DNA from: an uncultured Chitinophaga sp.
Lineage (GTDB): Bacteria; Bacteroidota; Bacteroidia; Chitinophagales; Chitinophagaceae
DNA length: 64,000 nucleotides
Assembly (NCBI RefSeq): GCF_937898475.1
Contig: NZ_CALEJS010000040.1
Coordinates: 186,001-250,000 of the forward strand
Direction of reading: 5' to 3'
The notes under the pieces were generated by a model that saw only the letters and a list, made by a program, of their open reading frames with translations, searched no databases and was not told the DNA's origin. The first letter of the stretch is position 1, and each line of letters begins with the position of its first letter. The translations under genes and the position numbers were made by a program. Shown here piece after piece: positions 17,963 to 26,219 of this stretch.

Positions 17963-19162
17963 CTAAAAGCTTCTCTCCACCACGATCGCAGCTCCCTGCC
18001 CCACTCCTACACACATGGTAGCCAGTCCGTAACGGATGTTCTGCCGCCTCATTTCATGTAAAAGCGTGGTGGTGATGCGAGCGCCGCTACAACCAAGTGG
18101 GTGCCCGATGGCAATAGAGCCGCCGTTCACATTCACTTTCTGAGGATCCAGCTCCAGGTCGCGGATACAGGCCAGGGACTGGGAGGCAAAGGCTTCGTTC
18201 AGCTCGATCAGGCCAAGATCGCCGGTGTGCAGGCCTGCCCGTTGCAGGGCTTTCTGGCTGGCGGGTACGGGAGCCACACCCATAATGGAAGGATCTACCC
18301 CGGCTACGGCCATGGCCTTTATTTGCGCCAGGGGCTTTAAGCCGAAACGTTTCAATGCGTTTTCAGATACGATCATTACCATGGAGGCACCATCATTGAT
18401 GCCGGATGAGTTGCCCGCCGTTACGCTGCCATCTTTTTGAAAGGCCGGTTTAAGGGCTGCCAGCTTCTCGAGGGAAGTTTCACGGGGCGGCTCATCTTTG
18501 GAGCATACCACCTGCTCTTCCTTGTTGGGGGTGATCTGCACGGGGATGATCTCATGCTGCCACTTACCTGCTTCCAGGGCGGCCCGGTATTTCAGCTGGC
18601 TTTGCAGGGCAAAAAGGTCCTGGTCTTCGCGACTTACATTCCACTGGCGGGCTACATTCTCTGCAGTCTCCCCCATGGAATAGGGATGGTACATGGCGGC
18701 CAGTTTCTTATTTGTGAAGCGCCACCCAATGGTGCTATCGTATATTTCTGTTTTACGTGAAAAGGGCCCCTCCGGCTTGGGCATTACAAAGGGGGCCCGC
18801 GTCATGCTTTCTACTCCCCCTGCCAGGTATACATCCCCTTCTCCACACATAATGGCGCGGGAGGCGTCCATAATGGCCTGCATACCACTGGCACAGAGGC
18901 GGTTCACGGTATTGCCCGCCACGGTAACAGGCAGGCCTGCCAGCAGGGCTGCCATGCGGGCCACATTGCGGTTATCTTCGCCTGCCTGGTTGGCGGCACC
19001 CGCAATCACATCTTCAATAGCCAGGGGATCCACTCCCGGGTTACGGTCTACCAATGACCGGATCATCAGGGCCAGCATATCATCCGGCCGGATAGTGCTG
19101 AGCGCCCCGCCATAACGGCCGATGGGCGTACGCACTGCGTCAACTATATAAGCAGCCTGCAT
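17963..19162 (-). CDS. acetyl-CoA C-acyltransferase (thiolase; 3-oxoadipyl-CoA type likely)
   Basis: A 399-residue degradative thiolase that cleaves a 3-oxoacyl-CoA with CoA. All catalytic residues are visible: nucleophile C90 in NRLCASGMQA, H354 in GHPLGCSGAR and C384 in CVGVGQGAA. The opening AYIVDAVRTPIGRYGGALS and the PDDMLALMIRSLV helix resemble the PcaF/PaaJ subgroup more than FadA, but no aromatic-catabolism or beta-oxidation gene is beside it to confirm substrate. The last codons run into the TTAGC-type repeat. Confidence 0.93.
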   Translation of the reverse strand: MQAAYIVDAVRTPIGRYGGALSTIRPDDMLALMIRSLVDRNPGVDPLAIEDVIAGAANQAGEDNRNVARMAALLAGLPVTVAGNTVNRLCASGMQAIMDASRAIMCGEGDVYLAGGVESMTRAPFVMPKPEGPFSRKTEIYDSTIGWRFTNKKLAAMYHPYSMGETAENVARQWNVSREDQDLFALQSQLKYRAALEAGKWQHEIIPVQITPNKEEQVVCSKDEPPRETSLEKLAALKPAFQKDGSVTAGNSSGINDGASMVMIVSENALKRFGLKPLAQIKAMAVAGVDPSIMGVAPVPASQKALQRAGLHTGDLGLIELNEAFASQSLACIRDLELDPQKVNVNGGSIAIGHPLGCSGARITTTLLHEMRRQNIRYGLATMCVGVGQGAAIVVERSF

Positions 19163-19456
19163 TTTTTAAAATTGAGGTGTAAATGTAGGGAAAAAGTATG
19201 TAGTCCATTGTCGATGGTCGATAGTCCATAGACCATGAACTATGGACTAATTTCCTTACCTTTGCGGTTGCTTTCCGACTGCCGTAAGGCAGCCATTTGC
19301 TCATTTAAGGACGATGACCGATCATAATACAGCACGTTCCATCTGGCTTTTTCGAGAACAAAACGGCGTAGGAGGCTTTCCAGGGCGATAAGGATTCAGC
19401 GCCTTAGCTGCCTGTAAACAAATTGTGAACGACGTAAAGACAAACAAATTTTTCAG
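19163..19456 (+). other. rlmN upstream region: repeat, promoter box and structured leader
   Basis: A repeat hairpin with perfect 10-bp arms (TAGTCCATAG at 19222-19231 and its complement at 19240-19249) is followed by TACCTTTG at 19257-19264, a perfect -7 box without a good -33. The ~190-nt leader to rlmN contains two clear hairpins: CTGCC-gtaa-GGCAG (19279-19292) and TAAGG...CCTTA (about 19389-19406). It also holds a 25-codon open frame at 19314-19391. This could be a leader RNA, a small RNA or a tiny gene; I cannot decide. Confidence 0.4.
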
Positions 19457-20500
19457 ATGAAATCTGATAAGCAAAACATCCGGCACTTAAGCTTGCCGGC
19501 CCTGCAGGAGTATTTCAAAACCATTGGAGAAAAACCCTTCCGCGCAAAGCAGGTGCATGAATGGCTGTGGCAGAAGCACGCCGGCAGCTTTGAAGCCATG
19601 ACCAACCTTTCCAAACAGCTGCGCGGCTCCCTGGAAGAAAATTTCAGCCTCCCTGCATTACAGGTGGATCATACCCAGCATAGCAATGACGGCACTATCA
19701 AAAGCCGTTTCCGCCTGCATGATGGCCACCTGGTAGAAGGCGTGCTGATCCCGACGGAGAACCGGCAGACGGCCTGCGTATCTTCCCAGGTAGGCTGCAG
19801 CCTCAGCTGCAAGTTCTGCGCTACCGGGTATATGGACCGCAAACGTAACCTGGATTTTGACGAGATCTATGATGAAGTGGCACTGCTGAACCAGCAATCC
19901 CTCGAGGCCTCCGGCAAAAAACTCACCAACATTGTATACATGGGCATGGGTGAACCACTGCTCAATTATAAGAACGTGCTCCAGTCTATTGAACGCATAA
20001 CAGCAGAAGACGGGCTGGCCATGTCGCCCAAACGTATTACCGTTTCTACCGCCGGTGTGGCCAAAATGATCCGCCAGCTGGGAGATGACAAGGTAAGGTT
20101 CAACCTGGCCCTGTCTTTACATGCCGCTAACGACAAGAAGCGCAGCGAGATCATGCCCATAAACGACAGCAACTCACTGAAAGTACTGATAGAGGCCCTG
20201 AACTATTTCTACAAGGCTACCCAGAACCAGATCACCTTTGAATATATCCTGTTCAAGGACTTCAATGACTCACTGAAGGATGCTGATGAGCTGATCAAGA
20301 TCTACCGCCAGGTACCTGCAGACCTCATCAACATCATCGAATATAATCCAATCGATAAAGCCCGTTTCCAGAAGCCGGAGGAAGATGCCGTTGAGCAGTT
20401 CATGGCTTACCTGGGTAAAAACCGGGTGAACGCCCGCCTCAGACGCAGCCGCGGTAAAGATATTGACGCCGCCTGCGGACAGCTGGCCAATAAAGGATAA
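19457..20500 (+). CDS. rlmN: dual-specificity 23S rRNA/tRNA adenine C2-methyltransferase
   Basis: RlmN (347 aa) is a radical SAM enzyme that methylates C2 of A2503 in 23S rRNA and A37 in some tRNAs. The iron-sulfur-binding C114-x3-C118-x2-C121 (CSLSCKFC) and the C-terminal methyl-carrying cysteine C340 (DIDAACGQL) are present, as are the GMGEPLLN and SLHAAND segments typical of the family. It heads a plus-strand group with two pseudouridine synthases, an RNA-modification neighbourhood. Confidence 0.97.
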   Translation: MKSDKQNIRHLSLPALQEYFKTIGEKPFRAKQVHEWLWQKHAGSFEAMTNLSKQLRGSLEENFSLPALQVDHTQHSNDGTIKSRFRLHDGHLVEGVLIPTENRQTACVSSQVGCSLSCKFCATGYMDRKRNLDFDEIYDEVALLNQQSLEASGKKLTNIVYMGMGEPLLNYKNVLQSIERITAEDGLAMSPKRITVSTAGVAKMIRQLGDDKVRFNLALSLHAANDKKRSEIMPINDSNSLKVLIEALNYFYKATQNQITFEYILFKDFNDSLKDADELIKIYRQVPADLINIIEYNPIDKARFQKPEEDAVEQFMAYLGKNRVNARLRRSRGKDIDAACGQLANKG

Positions 20501-20575
20501 GATTATCACCTGTTCAACATATGGAAAGATCGTGGCAATCATGAGCTTTCAAATAAAACATTCAAATAAGAACGA

Positions 20576-21694
20576 ATGAAGAAACAAAAACCCGCTGCAA
20601 GCAAAGGGTTCTCTCCTTTCAAAGAAAGTAAGGGCAGTAGTTTTAAACTCAATGACAACGCAGACCGTAAACGGGAAACCGGTGACAAGCCCGCCCGTCC
20701 AGCCCGCGGTAACCAGCAGGCTGGCGGTAATAAAAGAGCCGCGAAGCGGGATGAGGATAACAGCAGCTTCCATGGCAATTTCAGTGACCGGAAAGACAAG
20801 CGCCCGGCCCGGGAAACACCCAGCGGTTTTAACCGGCAGAAGTTCTTTGACCGCGCCAATGAACGTTTTGCCGACAAACAGGCCCGGAAAACCGAACGTA
20901 AACAATTTAAACAGGAACAGGAAAGCCTGGGCGGTAAACCGGAACGCAAAGCTAAACACAACGCCCCGCCCGCTGAAAGCGAAGGCATGCCCCTGAATAA
21001 ATATATTGCCCATTGCGGGCTTTGCTCCCGCCGTAAGGCGGTAGACCTGATCAAGGAAGGAAAGGTGACAGTGAACGGTAAACCCGTACTGGAACCTGCT
21101 TTTAAAGTAACCGGTAAAGATGCCGTGAAGGTGGCCAACAAAGCTGTCTCCCTGCAGAAAAACCTGGTGTACATCCTGCTAAATAAACCCAAAGGCTACA
21201 TCACTACCACCGACGACCCGGAAGGTCGTCAGACGGTAATGGAGCTCATCGCAGACGCCACCAATGAAAGAGTATTTCCGGTGGGGCGCCTGGACCGCAA
21301 CACCTCCGGACTGCTGCTGCTGACCAATGACGGTGAGCTGGCACAAAAGCTGGCCCATCCCAGGCATAATATCAAAAAGATATATCACGTAGGCCTGGAC
21401 AAAGCGCTGACCAAAGCAGACTTTGAACAGATACTGTCCGGCGTTACCCTGGAAGACGGGGTGGCACTGGTAGACGCCCTGGGTTATGTGGACAGTAAAG
21501 ACAGAACCCAGATAGGTATTGAGATTCACAGCGGCAAAAACCGTATTGTACGCCGTATCTTCGAACACCTCGGCTATAACGTGGAAAAGCTGGACCGTGT
21601 AATGTACGCGGGGCTTACCAAAAAGAACGTTAACAGGGGTAAATGGCGCCTGTTGAGTGAAAAAGAGGTTATTATATTGAAACACTTTAAATAA
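20576..21694 (+). CDS. RsuA/RluB-family pseudouridine synthase with long basic tail
   Basis: A 372-residue rRNA pseudouridine synthase. Residues 1-135 are a disordered, Lys/Arg/Asn/Gln-rich extension with repeated RPAR/RKDKR patches, common in Bacteroidota members and probably RNA-binding. An S4 RNA-binding domain follows (about 139-183, MPLNKYIAHCGLCSRRKA), then the catalytic domain with GRLDRNTSGLLLLT, in which D240 is the catalytic aspartate. The family modifies 23S or 16S rRNA; the exact site cannot be told. It lies 75 nt behind rlmN on the same strand. Confidence 0.93.
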   Translation: MKKQKPAASKGFSPFKESKGSSFKLNDNADRKRETGDKPARPARGNQQAGGNKRAAKRDEDNSSFHGNFSDRKDKRPARETPSGFNRQKFFDRANERFADKQARKTERKQFKQEQESLGGKPERKAKHNAPPAESEGMPLNKYIAHCGLCSRRKAVDLIKEGKVTVNGKPVLEPAFKVTGKDAVKVANKAVSLQKNLVYILLNKPKGYITTTDDPEGRQTVMELIADATNERVFPVGRLDRNTSGLLLLTNDGELAQKLAHPRHNIKKIYHVGLDKALTKADFEQILSGVTLEDGVALVDALGYVDSKDRTQIGIEIHSGKNRIVRRIFEHLGYNVEKLDRVMYAGLTKKNVNRGKWRLLSEKEVIILKHFK

Positions 21695-21696
21695 CA

Positions 21697-21778
21697 GCGG
21701 TTGGCTTTTAGCCTTTAGCTAGTTACCAGAGCGGATCAAAGCTAATAGCTAAATGCCAACAGCCAACAGCTCCCTTCA
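21697..21778. repeat. palindromic iterated TTAGC-type repeat
   Basis: The gap between the two pseudouridine synthase genes is filled by copies of GGCTTTTAGCCTTTAGCTA and the inverted AGCTAATAGCTAAATGCCAAC. The arms pair imperfectly around a 20-nt centre (GTTGGC...GCCAAC). The flanking genes point the same way, so it is not simply a convergent-gene terminator. Confidence 0.65.
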
Positions 21779-21781
21779 GAT

Positions 21782-22513
21782 ATGCGTGTAAACGACTGGC
21801 TGATCAAAATAACAGACGACTTTATAGTATTAAATAAGCCTGCAGGCCTGCTCACCATACCCGACCGGCATGACGGCGAGATACCCTCCCTGCAAACCTT
21901 ACTCAAAAAGGCTTATGGTAACATATTCACCGTTCACCGGCTGGACCGGGATACCAGCGGGGTTATCCTGTTTGCCCGTAATGAAGCGGCGCACCGCTAT
22001 TATTCCCAGCTGTTTGAATCCAGGGAGATTCGGAAATACTACCTGGGACTGGTAACCGGTCAACCGGAACCGCCGCAGGGCAGTATAGATGAGCCGATCA
22101 TGGAACATCCCGTGCAGAAGGGAAAGATGGTGACTAACCGGAAAGGCCGGCCCGCCCTCACCGACTACGAGGTGCTGGAAACTTTCGGGTTGTACAGCCT
22201 GGTAAAGCTCCAGATCCATACGGGGCGCACCCACCAGATACGCGTACACATGAAACACCTGGGGCATCCCATTGCAGTAGACGAGCTGTACGGTAAAGCA
22301 GTACCCGTACTGCTTTCTGCTATCAAGAAAAAGTACAAGCTGGGAAAGTTTACAGAAGAGGAACGCCCCCTGTTAAGCCGCCTGGCCCTCCATGCCTGGC
22401 AGCTGCATTTTACAGATCAAAATGGTTTGGCACATGAGCTGGAAGCGCCGCTGCCCAAAGATATGCAGGCGGTTGTGAGCCAGCTCCGAAAGAGTAAAGG
22501 GCCGATTATTTAG
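21782..22513 (+). CDS. RluA-family pseudouridine synthase
   Basis: A 243-residue synthase without S4 domain. Hallmarks are LNKPAGLLTIP at 17-27, HRLDRDTSG at 52-60 with catalytic D55, and GRTHQIRVHM for RNA binding. It converts uridine to pseudouridine in rRNA or tRNA; short S4-less members can act on either. It is the last gene of the rlmN group and is followed by a strong hairpin. Confidence 0.93.
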   Translation: MRVNDWLIKITDDFIVLNKPAGLLTIPDRHDGEIPSLQTLLKKAYGNIFTVHRLDRDTSGVILFARNEAAHRYYSQLFESREIRKYYLGLVTGQPEPPQGSIDEPIMEHPVQKGKMVTNRKGRPALTDYEVLETFGLYSLVKLQIHTGRTHQIRVHMKHLGHPIAVDELYGKAVPVLLSAIKKKYKLGKFTEEERPLLSRLALHAWQLHFTDQNGLAHELEAPLPKDMQAVVSQLRKSKGPII

Positions 22514-22539
22514 TCCAAGGACCGCGGACTTTTTATGAC

Positions 22540-22567
22540 AAAAAAAAACGGGGAAAAATCCCCGTTT
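22540..22567. terminator. bidirectional terminator
   Basis: Perfect 9-bp stem AAACGGGGA/TCCCCGTTT (22546-22554 and 22559-22567) with a 4-A loop. The minus strand carries a long T run after it (complement of the A run from 22540), so it fits the end of the minus-strand peroxiredoxin transcript as well as the RluA gene. Confidence 0.75.
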
Positions 22568-22677
22568 CGTAAAAATCAAAAACCAACCATTAAAAAATCT
22601 TATATAATATCAAGTTTTATCTTATATCAGTCTAATGTACTGAAAAATCCTAAGAAATCATCAATTGGCCGCTATCC

Positions 22678-22794
22678 TCATGAGTAAAAACCAATTACCC
22701 ATTTGTGCCGGCCCCTGATATCCTTCTTTTGCTGATCTGCCGCAGGTGGAGGCTTCCTGAACCATCGCATCACTATCCTGATCCACTTTTGCAT
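22678..22794 (-). CDS. possible 38-aa basic peptide behind the peroxiredoxin
   Basis: An ATG-started frame (MQKWIRIVMRWFRKPPPAAD at the N-terminus) begins 15 nt after the peroxiredoxin stop and ends before a bidirectional terminator. It is strongly basic with a Trp/Arg amphipathic start. The position and the fact that the transcript must cross it favour a real small gene; the short length makes chance possible. A second overlapping frame of 33 codons starts at 22804. No family recognised. Confidence 0.3.
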   Translation of the reverse strand: MQKWIRIVMRWFRKPPPAADQQKKDIRGRHKWVIGFYS

Positions 22795-22809
22795 AACAAA
22801 CCATTTTAT

Positions 22810-23445
22810 TTATTTGTTCGGTTGCGGCGTTGTTCTCAGGTAGGGCTTAATGATCTTATGCCCTTTTGGAAAACGCGCAGGAATTTCGTCTGTAGGCACT
22901 GCCGGTACCACTATCACGTCTTCTCCATCCTTCCAGTCGGCAGGGGTGGCAACGCTGAAATTGGCGGTCAGCTGCAGGGAATCTATCACGCGGAGCACTT
23001 CAAAGAAGTTCCTTCCTGTAGAAGCGGGATAGGTGATAGTCAGTTTTACCTTCTTATCCGGTCCTATTACAAACAGGGACCTTACAGTAAAGGTTTCTGA
23101 CGCATTCGGGTGGATCATACCATAGAGGTTGGCCACTTTCTTGTCTTCATCTGCTATGATCGGGAAAGTTACTTCGCATTGCTGCGTTTCGTTGATATCG
23201 TTGATCCAGCCAAGGTGCTTTTCCAGCGGGTCCACGCTGAGGGCCAGCACTTTAACGTTGCGTTTGGCAAACTCGTCCTTCAGCAGGGCGGTTTTGCCTA
23301 ATTCTGTGGTACAAACCGGCGTATAATCTGCCGGGTGCGAAAAAAGGACACCCCAGCCATTTCCGAGGTACTCGTAAAAATCAATATCCCCCTGGGTGGT
23401 CTTCGCCTGGAAATTAGGCGCTATGTCTCCTAGTCTTAAGCTCAT
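22810..23445 (-). CDS. 1-Cys peroxiredoxin (Prx6 type)
   Basis: A 211-residue thiol peroxidase that reduces peroxides in the cytoplasm. Peroxidatic C45 lies in HPADYTPVCTTELG; the C-terminal extension (GEDVIVVPAVPTDE...FPKG) marks the Prx6/1-Cys subgroup rather than AhpC. The start MSLRLGDIAPNF at 23445 is chosen. An in-frame ATG nine codons upstream would take its codons from the TTAGC-type intergenic repeat and add a meaningless MLTAKNNLT. Confidence 0.95.
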   Translation of the reverse strand: MSLRLGDIAPNFQAKTTQGDIDFYEYLGNGWGVLFSHPADYTPVCTTELGKTALLKDEFAKRNVKVLALSVDPLEKHLGWINDINETQQCEVTFPIIADEDKKVANLYGMIHPNASETFTVRSLFVIGPDKKVKLTITYPASTGRNFFEVLRVIDSLQLTANFSVATPADWKDGEDVIVVPAVPTDEIPARFPKGHKIIKPYLRTTPQPNK

Positions 23446-23454
23446 GGTAAGATT

Positions 23455-23500
23455 GTTTTTAGCTGTTAGCACTTAGCTATTAGCAGTTAGCTATAGGTAC
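23455..23500. repeat. iterated TTAGC-type repeat
   Basis: Four near copies of TTAGC(T/A)...: AGCTGTTAGCACTTAGCTATTAGCAGTTAGCTA-like, upstream of the peroxiredoxin start. Here the copies run in one direction rather than as a full palindrome. A separate small hairpin, GGCAGCCGGCTGCC, follows at about 23517-23530. The rest of the gap to 23600 is AT-rich and should hold the peroxiredoxin promoter. Confidence 0.55.
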
Positions 23501-23599
23501 TGTTTCGTTTAAAAGCTGGCAGCCGGCTGCCAATAGCTTTTTGCAGATTCAAATGTAATAATTTCCTATAAATATTATAGACTTTAGGGTTGTTTTTTG

Positions 23600-23634
23600 A
23601 AAAAAATTTCCCTACCCCGGGCGGGGTAGGGAAA
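23600..23634 (-). terminator. strong terminator for the 195-aa gene
   Basis: Perfect stem with 12-bp arms (TTTCCCTACCCC, 23607-23618, and its complement, 23623-23634), loop GGGC, followed on the minus strand by seven T. It lies about 110 nt after the stop of the gene at 23747-24334; I see no gene in that stretch. Confidence 0.85.
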
Positions 23635-23746
23635 GGTGTTAACAAACAACTGTGGATCAGGGGAATGGCGGGGTTAACGCAGCAATGCGGTAAAGGATAA
23701 AAAGGAACTGCATAGTGGGGTTTCTCAATCGGGGTTATGTGGCTAT

Positions 23747-24334
23747 TCAATGTTGTTGTTTCCAGGCATGATAGGCCATGGTATATTTAAGATCGTCTGT
23801 CAGGTTGGCTTCCTGGCGGGCAGCAGCGTCTTCAAAATCCAGCTCCAGGTAGCCCAGGTACAACTCATAGCTTTTACCCAGTAAAGCCAGGCACTGATCT
23901 ATCTCCTGCTGCGGTTCCGCGGCGGATCTGGCTGCAGGTGGCGCCGGTGCTACCCTGGTAATGTAATAGCACTCTCCTTCGGTATACTCTATCCATTTGC
24001 CATGCTGCTGCAGACGGGGGCGGCTAAGCTGGAAGCTGATATTATCGAACACCACGGCTTCTCCACGGCCGGCCTCCAGGTCTATCACCTCTGGGATATT
24101 GCGCATATCTTCCAGGTGCTGTACAATGCTCATCTGGATATTGTCATCCTGGTGACCGCTGTAACGCAGCATGTCGTTCAGCACATCGTAATTGGTAATG
24201 AAATCACAACGATGCCAGCCATCCTCCTTCCGGATATTACCCCAGAAAGTCAGGTAATTGGATTCATCCAGTATGATCTGGCTGATGGATATTGCCTCAC
24301 ATGTGGTTGCTGTTGCTGTATTGACCTTATTCAT
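23747..24334 (-). CDS. hypothetical protein, 195 aa
   Basis: I do not recognise this protein. It has no signal peptide, lipobox or membrane segment, so it is probably cytoplasmic. It is acidic, with a mixed alpha/beta N-terminal half, a proline/alanine linker at about 135-147 (APAPPAARSAAEPQ) and a helical C-terminal segment. It has its own strong terminator and is flanked by two kinds of intergenic repeat. Codon use looks like that of its neighbours. It starts at an ATG preceded by an AT-rich stretch leading into the CCAAATACC repeat. Confidence 0.7.
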   Translation of the reverse strand: MNKVNTATATTCEAISISQIILDESNYLTFWGNIRKEDGWHRCDFITNYDVLNDMLRYSGHQDDNIQMSIVQHLEDMRNIPEVIDLEAGRGEAVVFDNISFQLSRPRLQQHGKWIEYTEGECYYITRVAPAPPAARSAAEPQQEIDQCLALLGKSYELYLGYLELDFEDAAARQEANLTDDLKYTMAYHAWKQQH

Positions 24335-24404
24335 ATCGTCAGGTGTTTATAACGATAGCAAAACTATCAGGGCAAAACGCAGGGAATTTGCGTAGTGACA
24401 AATC

Positions 24405-24560
24405 GAAATACCAAATACCAAAAAACAAATACCAAATCCCAAATTCCAAATCCCAAACTCGAAATGCAGGGATCTCCTGTAATTTGAAATGGGATGTTTG
24501 GTACTTGGAATTTGGTATTTGTTTTTTGGAATTCGGATTTTGGGATTTGGTATTTAGCGT
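24405..24560. repeat. large palindromic CCAAATACCAAAT word repeat
   Basis: About 155 bp built from CCAAATACC, CAAATCCC and CAAATTCC words, then the same words inverted (TTGGAATTTGGTATTTG). A perfect 20-bp inverted pair is present (24418-24437 and 24510-24529) inside a longer imperfect hairpin. It lies between the divergent 195-aa and WYL genes, and the right arm provides the TTG of the likely WYL promoter. Confidence 0.8.
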
Positions 24561-24568
24561 TACATTTA
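24540..24568 (+). promoter_or_regulatory. probable promoter of the WYL gene
   Basis: TTG (24540-24542), 18 nt, TACATTTA (24561-24568), seven of eight matches to the -7 consensus. The -33 element lies inside the repeat arm. The leader to the ATG at 24587 is short. Confidence 0.4.
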
Positions 24569-24586
24569 AGGTTCAAAAAATCAATC

Positions 24587-25591
24587 ATGCCAAAGAATAA
24601 AGATGCACTTTCACGCTATCGGTGGATAGATGAGCGGCTGCGCAACAAGCGCCTGCCCAAACCTACCCTGGAAGCGCTGATAGCTTATGTGTCAGAGAAA
24701 ATGGATGCATCTATCTCCACCCGCACTATCCAGAAAGATATCCAGGACATGCGCCAGGACCCTGAGCTTAATTATATGGCCCCTATTGTATATGAGCGCA
24801 GCACGGGTACCTATCGCTATGAAGACGAATCCTACTCTATTGGTAACTTACCTATTGAAGAAGCCGATCTGCAGGGTCTCGAGATCGCCATCGGCATACT
24901 GGAGCAGTTCCGCAGCCTGCCCGTTGTGCAGCAGTTTGAAGACGCCATCCTGAAGATAGCCGCCAGTCTTAAAATGAACCGGCAGGCATTGGAACATAAA
25001 GGCCTTATCAAATTTGCCCGGGCTACCCAATACAAAGGAGCAGAACATATACCGGAGATAGTGGACGCGATCAAGAACCTAGAAGTGCTGCGCATTGCCT
25101 ACCAGAGCTTTGACCGTAATGAACCCAAAGAGCACTGGGTAGAACCCTACCACCTGCGTGAATACCAGCACCGTTTTTACCTGATCGGTAAAAGTCAGAA
25201 AGCAAAGGGCGGCACGCTGCTCACCTTTGCGCTGGACAGGATCGTGAAACTATGGCCCACCAACAAACAGTTTGACGAGAAGAATTTTGACGACGCCAGC
25301 TATTATCAGCACGCCATCGGCGTTACGGTAACAGAAGGAGAACCACAGCACGTAGTACTGTCTTTTACTCCGCACCAGGGCAAGTACATTAAATCACAGC
25401 CGCTGCATGCCACACAACAGGTGCTCGCAGACAATGAACAGGAATGCCGTATATCCCTCAACGTTGTAATCAACCATGAACTGCAAATGTTGTTACTGAG
25501 CTATGGTGCCAACGTAAAGGTACTGGAACCCCGGCAGCTGGTGGATAAAATGGCAACGGAAACTGCCGCTATGAAAGCCCTGTACCAATAG
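24587..25591 (+). CDS. WYL-domain transcriptional regulator
   Basis: A 334-residue DeoR/YafY-like regulator. The N-terminal ~90 residues form a helix-turn-helix (YRWIDERL..., ISTRTIQKDIQDM), and from about residue 165 comes the WYL ligand-sensing domain (VLRIAYQSF..., EPYHLREYQHRFYLIG). Such proteins often answer to nucleic-acid or nucleotide signals. An open frame continues 31 codons upstream but only through the repeat; the ATG at 24587 fits the family and the promoter. It is a solo gene with no defence or repair operon beside it. Confidence 0.9.
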   Translation: MPKNKDALSRYRWIDERLRNKRLPKPTLEALIAYVSEKMDASISTRTIQKDIQDMRQDPELNYMAPIVYERSTGTYRYEDESYSIGNLPIEEADLQGLEIAIGILEQFRSLPVVQQFEDAILKIAASLKMNRQALEHKGLIKFARATQYKGAEHIPEIVDAIKNLEVLRIAYQSFDRNEPKEHWVEPYHLREYQHRFYLIGKSQKAKGGTLLTFALDRIVKLWPTNKQFDEKNFDDASYYQHAIGVTVTEGEPQHVVLSFTPHQGKYIKSQPLHATQQVLADNEQECRISLNVVINHELQMLLLSYGANVKVLEPRQLVDKMATETAAMKALYQ

Positions 25592-25695
25592 CTGCAGCGC
25601 ATTGTACAGTACGCTCCTGCCAAAGAATAGTACGCATAACAGACAACCTTTTTTGAGTTCCGGCGTATTACATAGTAGAACCAAAATCCACTGTC

Positions 25696-26181
25696 ATGCG
25701 TACCATTCATTCCTTCCGCCCCAAAGCAGTGGCGATCTGTACAACACTTCTTTTTATTTCGTGGTCATTTAACGGATGTAAAAAACATGATGATCCACGC
25801 CCCAAAAAAACGTACACGGTGAGCGCAAAGCTCAACGGCGCCAATGAAGTGCCCCCGAATGCCAGTAAAGGGGTAGGCGTTTTAAGCGGCACTTACAACA
25901 GTGCCAACCGGCAGCTTTCATACAGGGTTGTGTGGACACTGCTCACCGGTGGCGCGCAGGCCGCGCACTTTCACGGCCCTGCGACACCTGGCGTAAATGC
26001 AGGCGTCCAGGTACCTATTATTGGTTTCCCTGCAGGAGGTGATGGAATGGTGTCGGGGAAAGCTACCTTAACACCTGCACAGGAAGCAGATATGCTGGCA
26101 GGCAAATGGTATGTGAATGTTCACACCGTTAAGTATCCGGGTGGGGAGATCAGGGGTCAGGTAAAAACTGTGCCCTGGTAA
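25696..26181 (+). CDS. CHRD-domain lipoprotein
   Basis: A 161-residue secreted protein. The signal sequence ends in a lipobox-like SFNGC (Cys about residue 28), so it is likely lipid-anchored. The remainder is one CHRD domain (YTVSAKLNGANEVPP, AAHFHGPATPG, VNVHTVKYPGGEIRGQV), a beta-rich module first seen in chordin and common in bacterial extracellular proteins, of unknown function. It is transcribed alone and ends before a perfect inverted repeat. Confidence 0.92.
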   Translation: MRTIHSFRPKAVAICTTLLFISWSFNGCKKHDDPRPKKTYTVSAKLNGANEVPPNASKGVGVLSGTYNSANRQLSYRVVWTLLTGGAQAAHFHGPATPGVNAGVQVPIIGFPAGGDGMVSGKATLTPAQEADMLAGKWYVNVHTVKYPGGEIRGQVKTVPW

Positions 26182-26219
26182 TAAGCCGGGTTATCCAAAC
26201 TGAATGCTGTACTACTGAA

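Noticed and set aside
23487..23750. 87-codon minus-strand frame after the 195-aa gene
   Set aside because: TTG start, proline-rich noise, and it runs straight through the perfect terminator hairpin at 23600-23634.
24405..24560. CRISPR-like array
   Set aside because: Words are 9-10 nt, degenerate, directly adjoining and inverted in the second half; there are no unique spacers and no cas genes.
24343..24600. 85-codon frame through the CCAAATACC repeat
   Set aside because: Made only of repeat translation; no real N-terminus.
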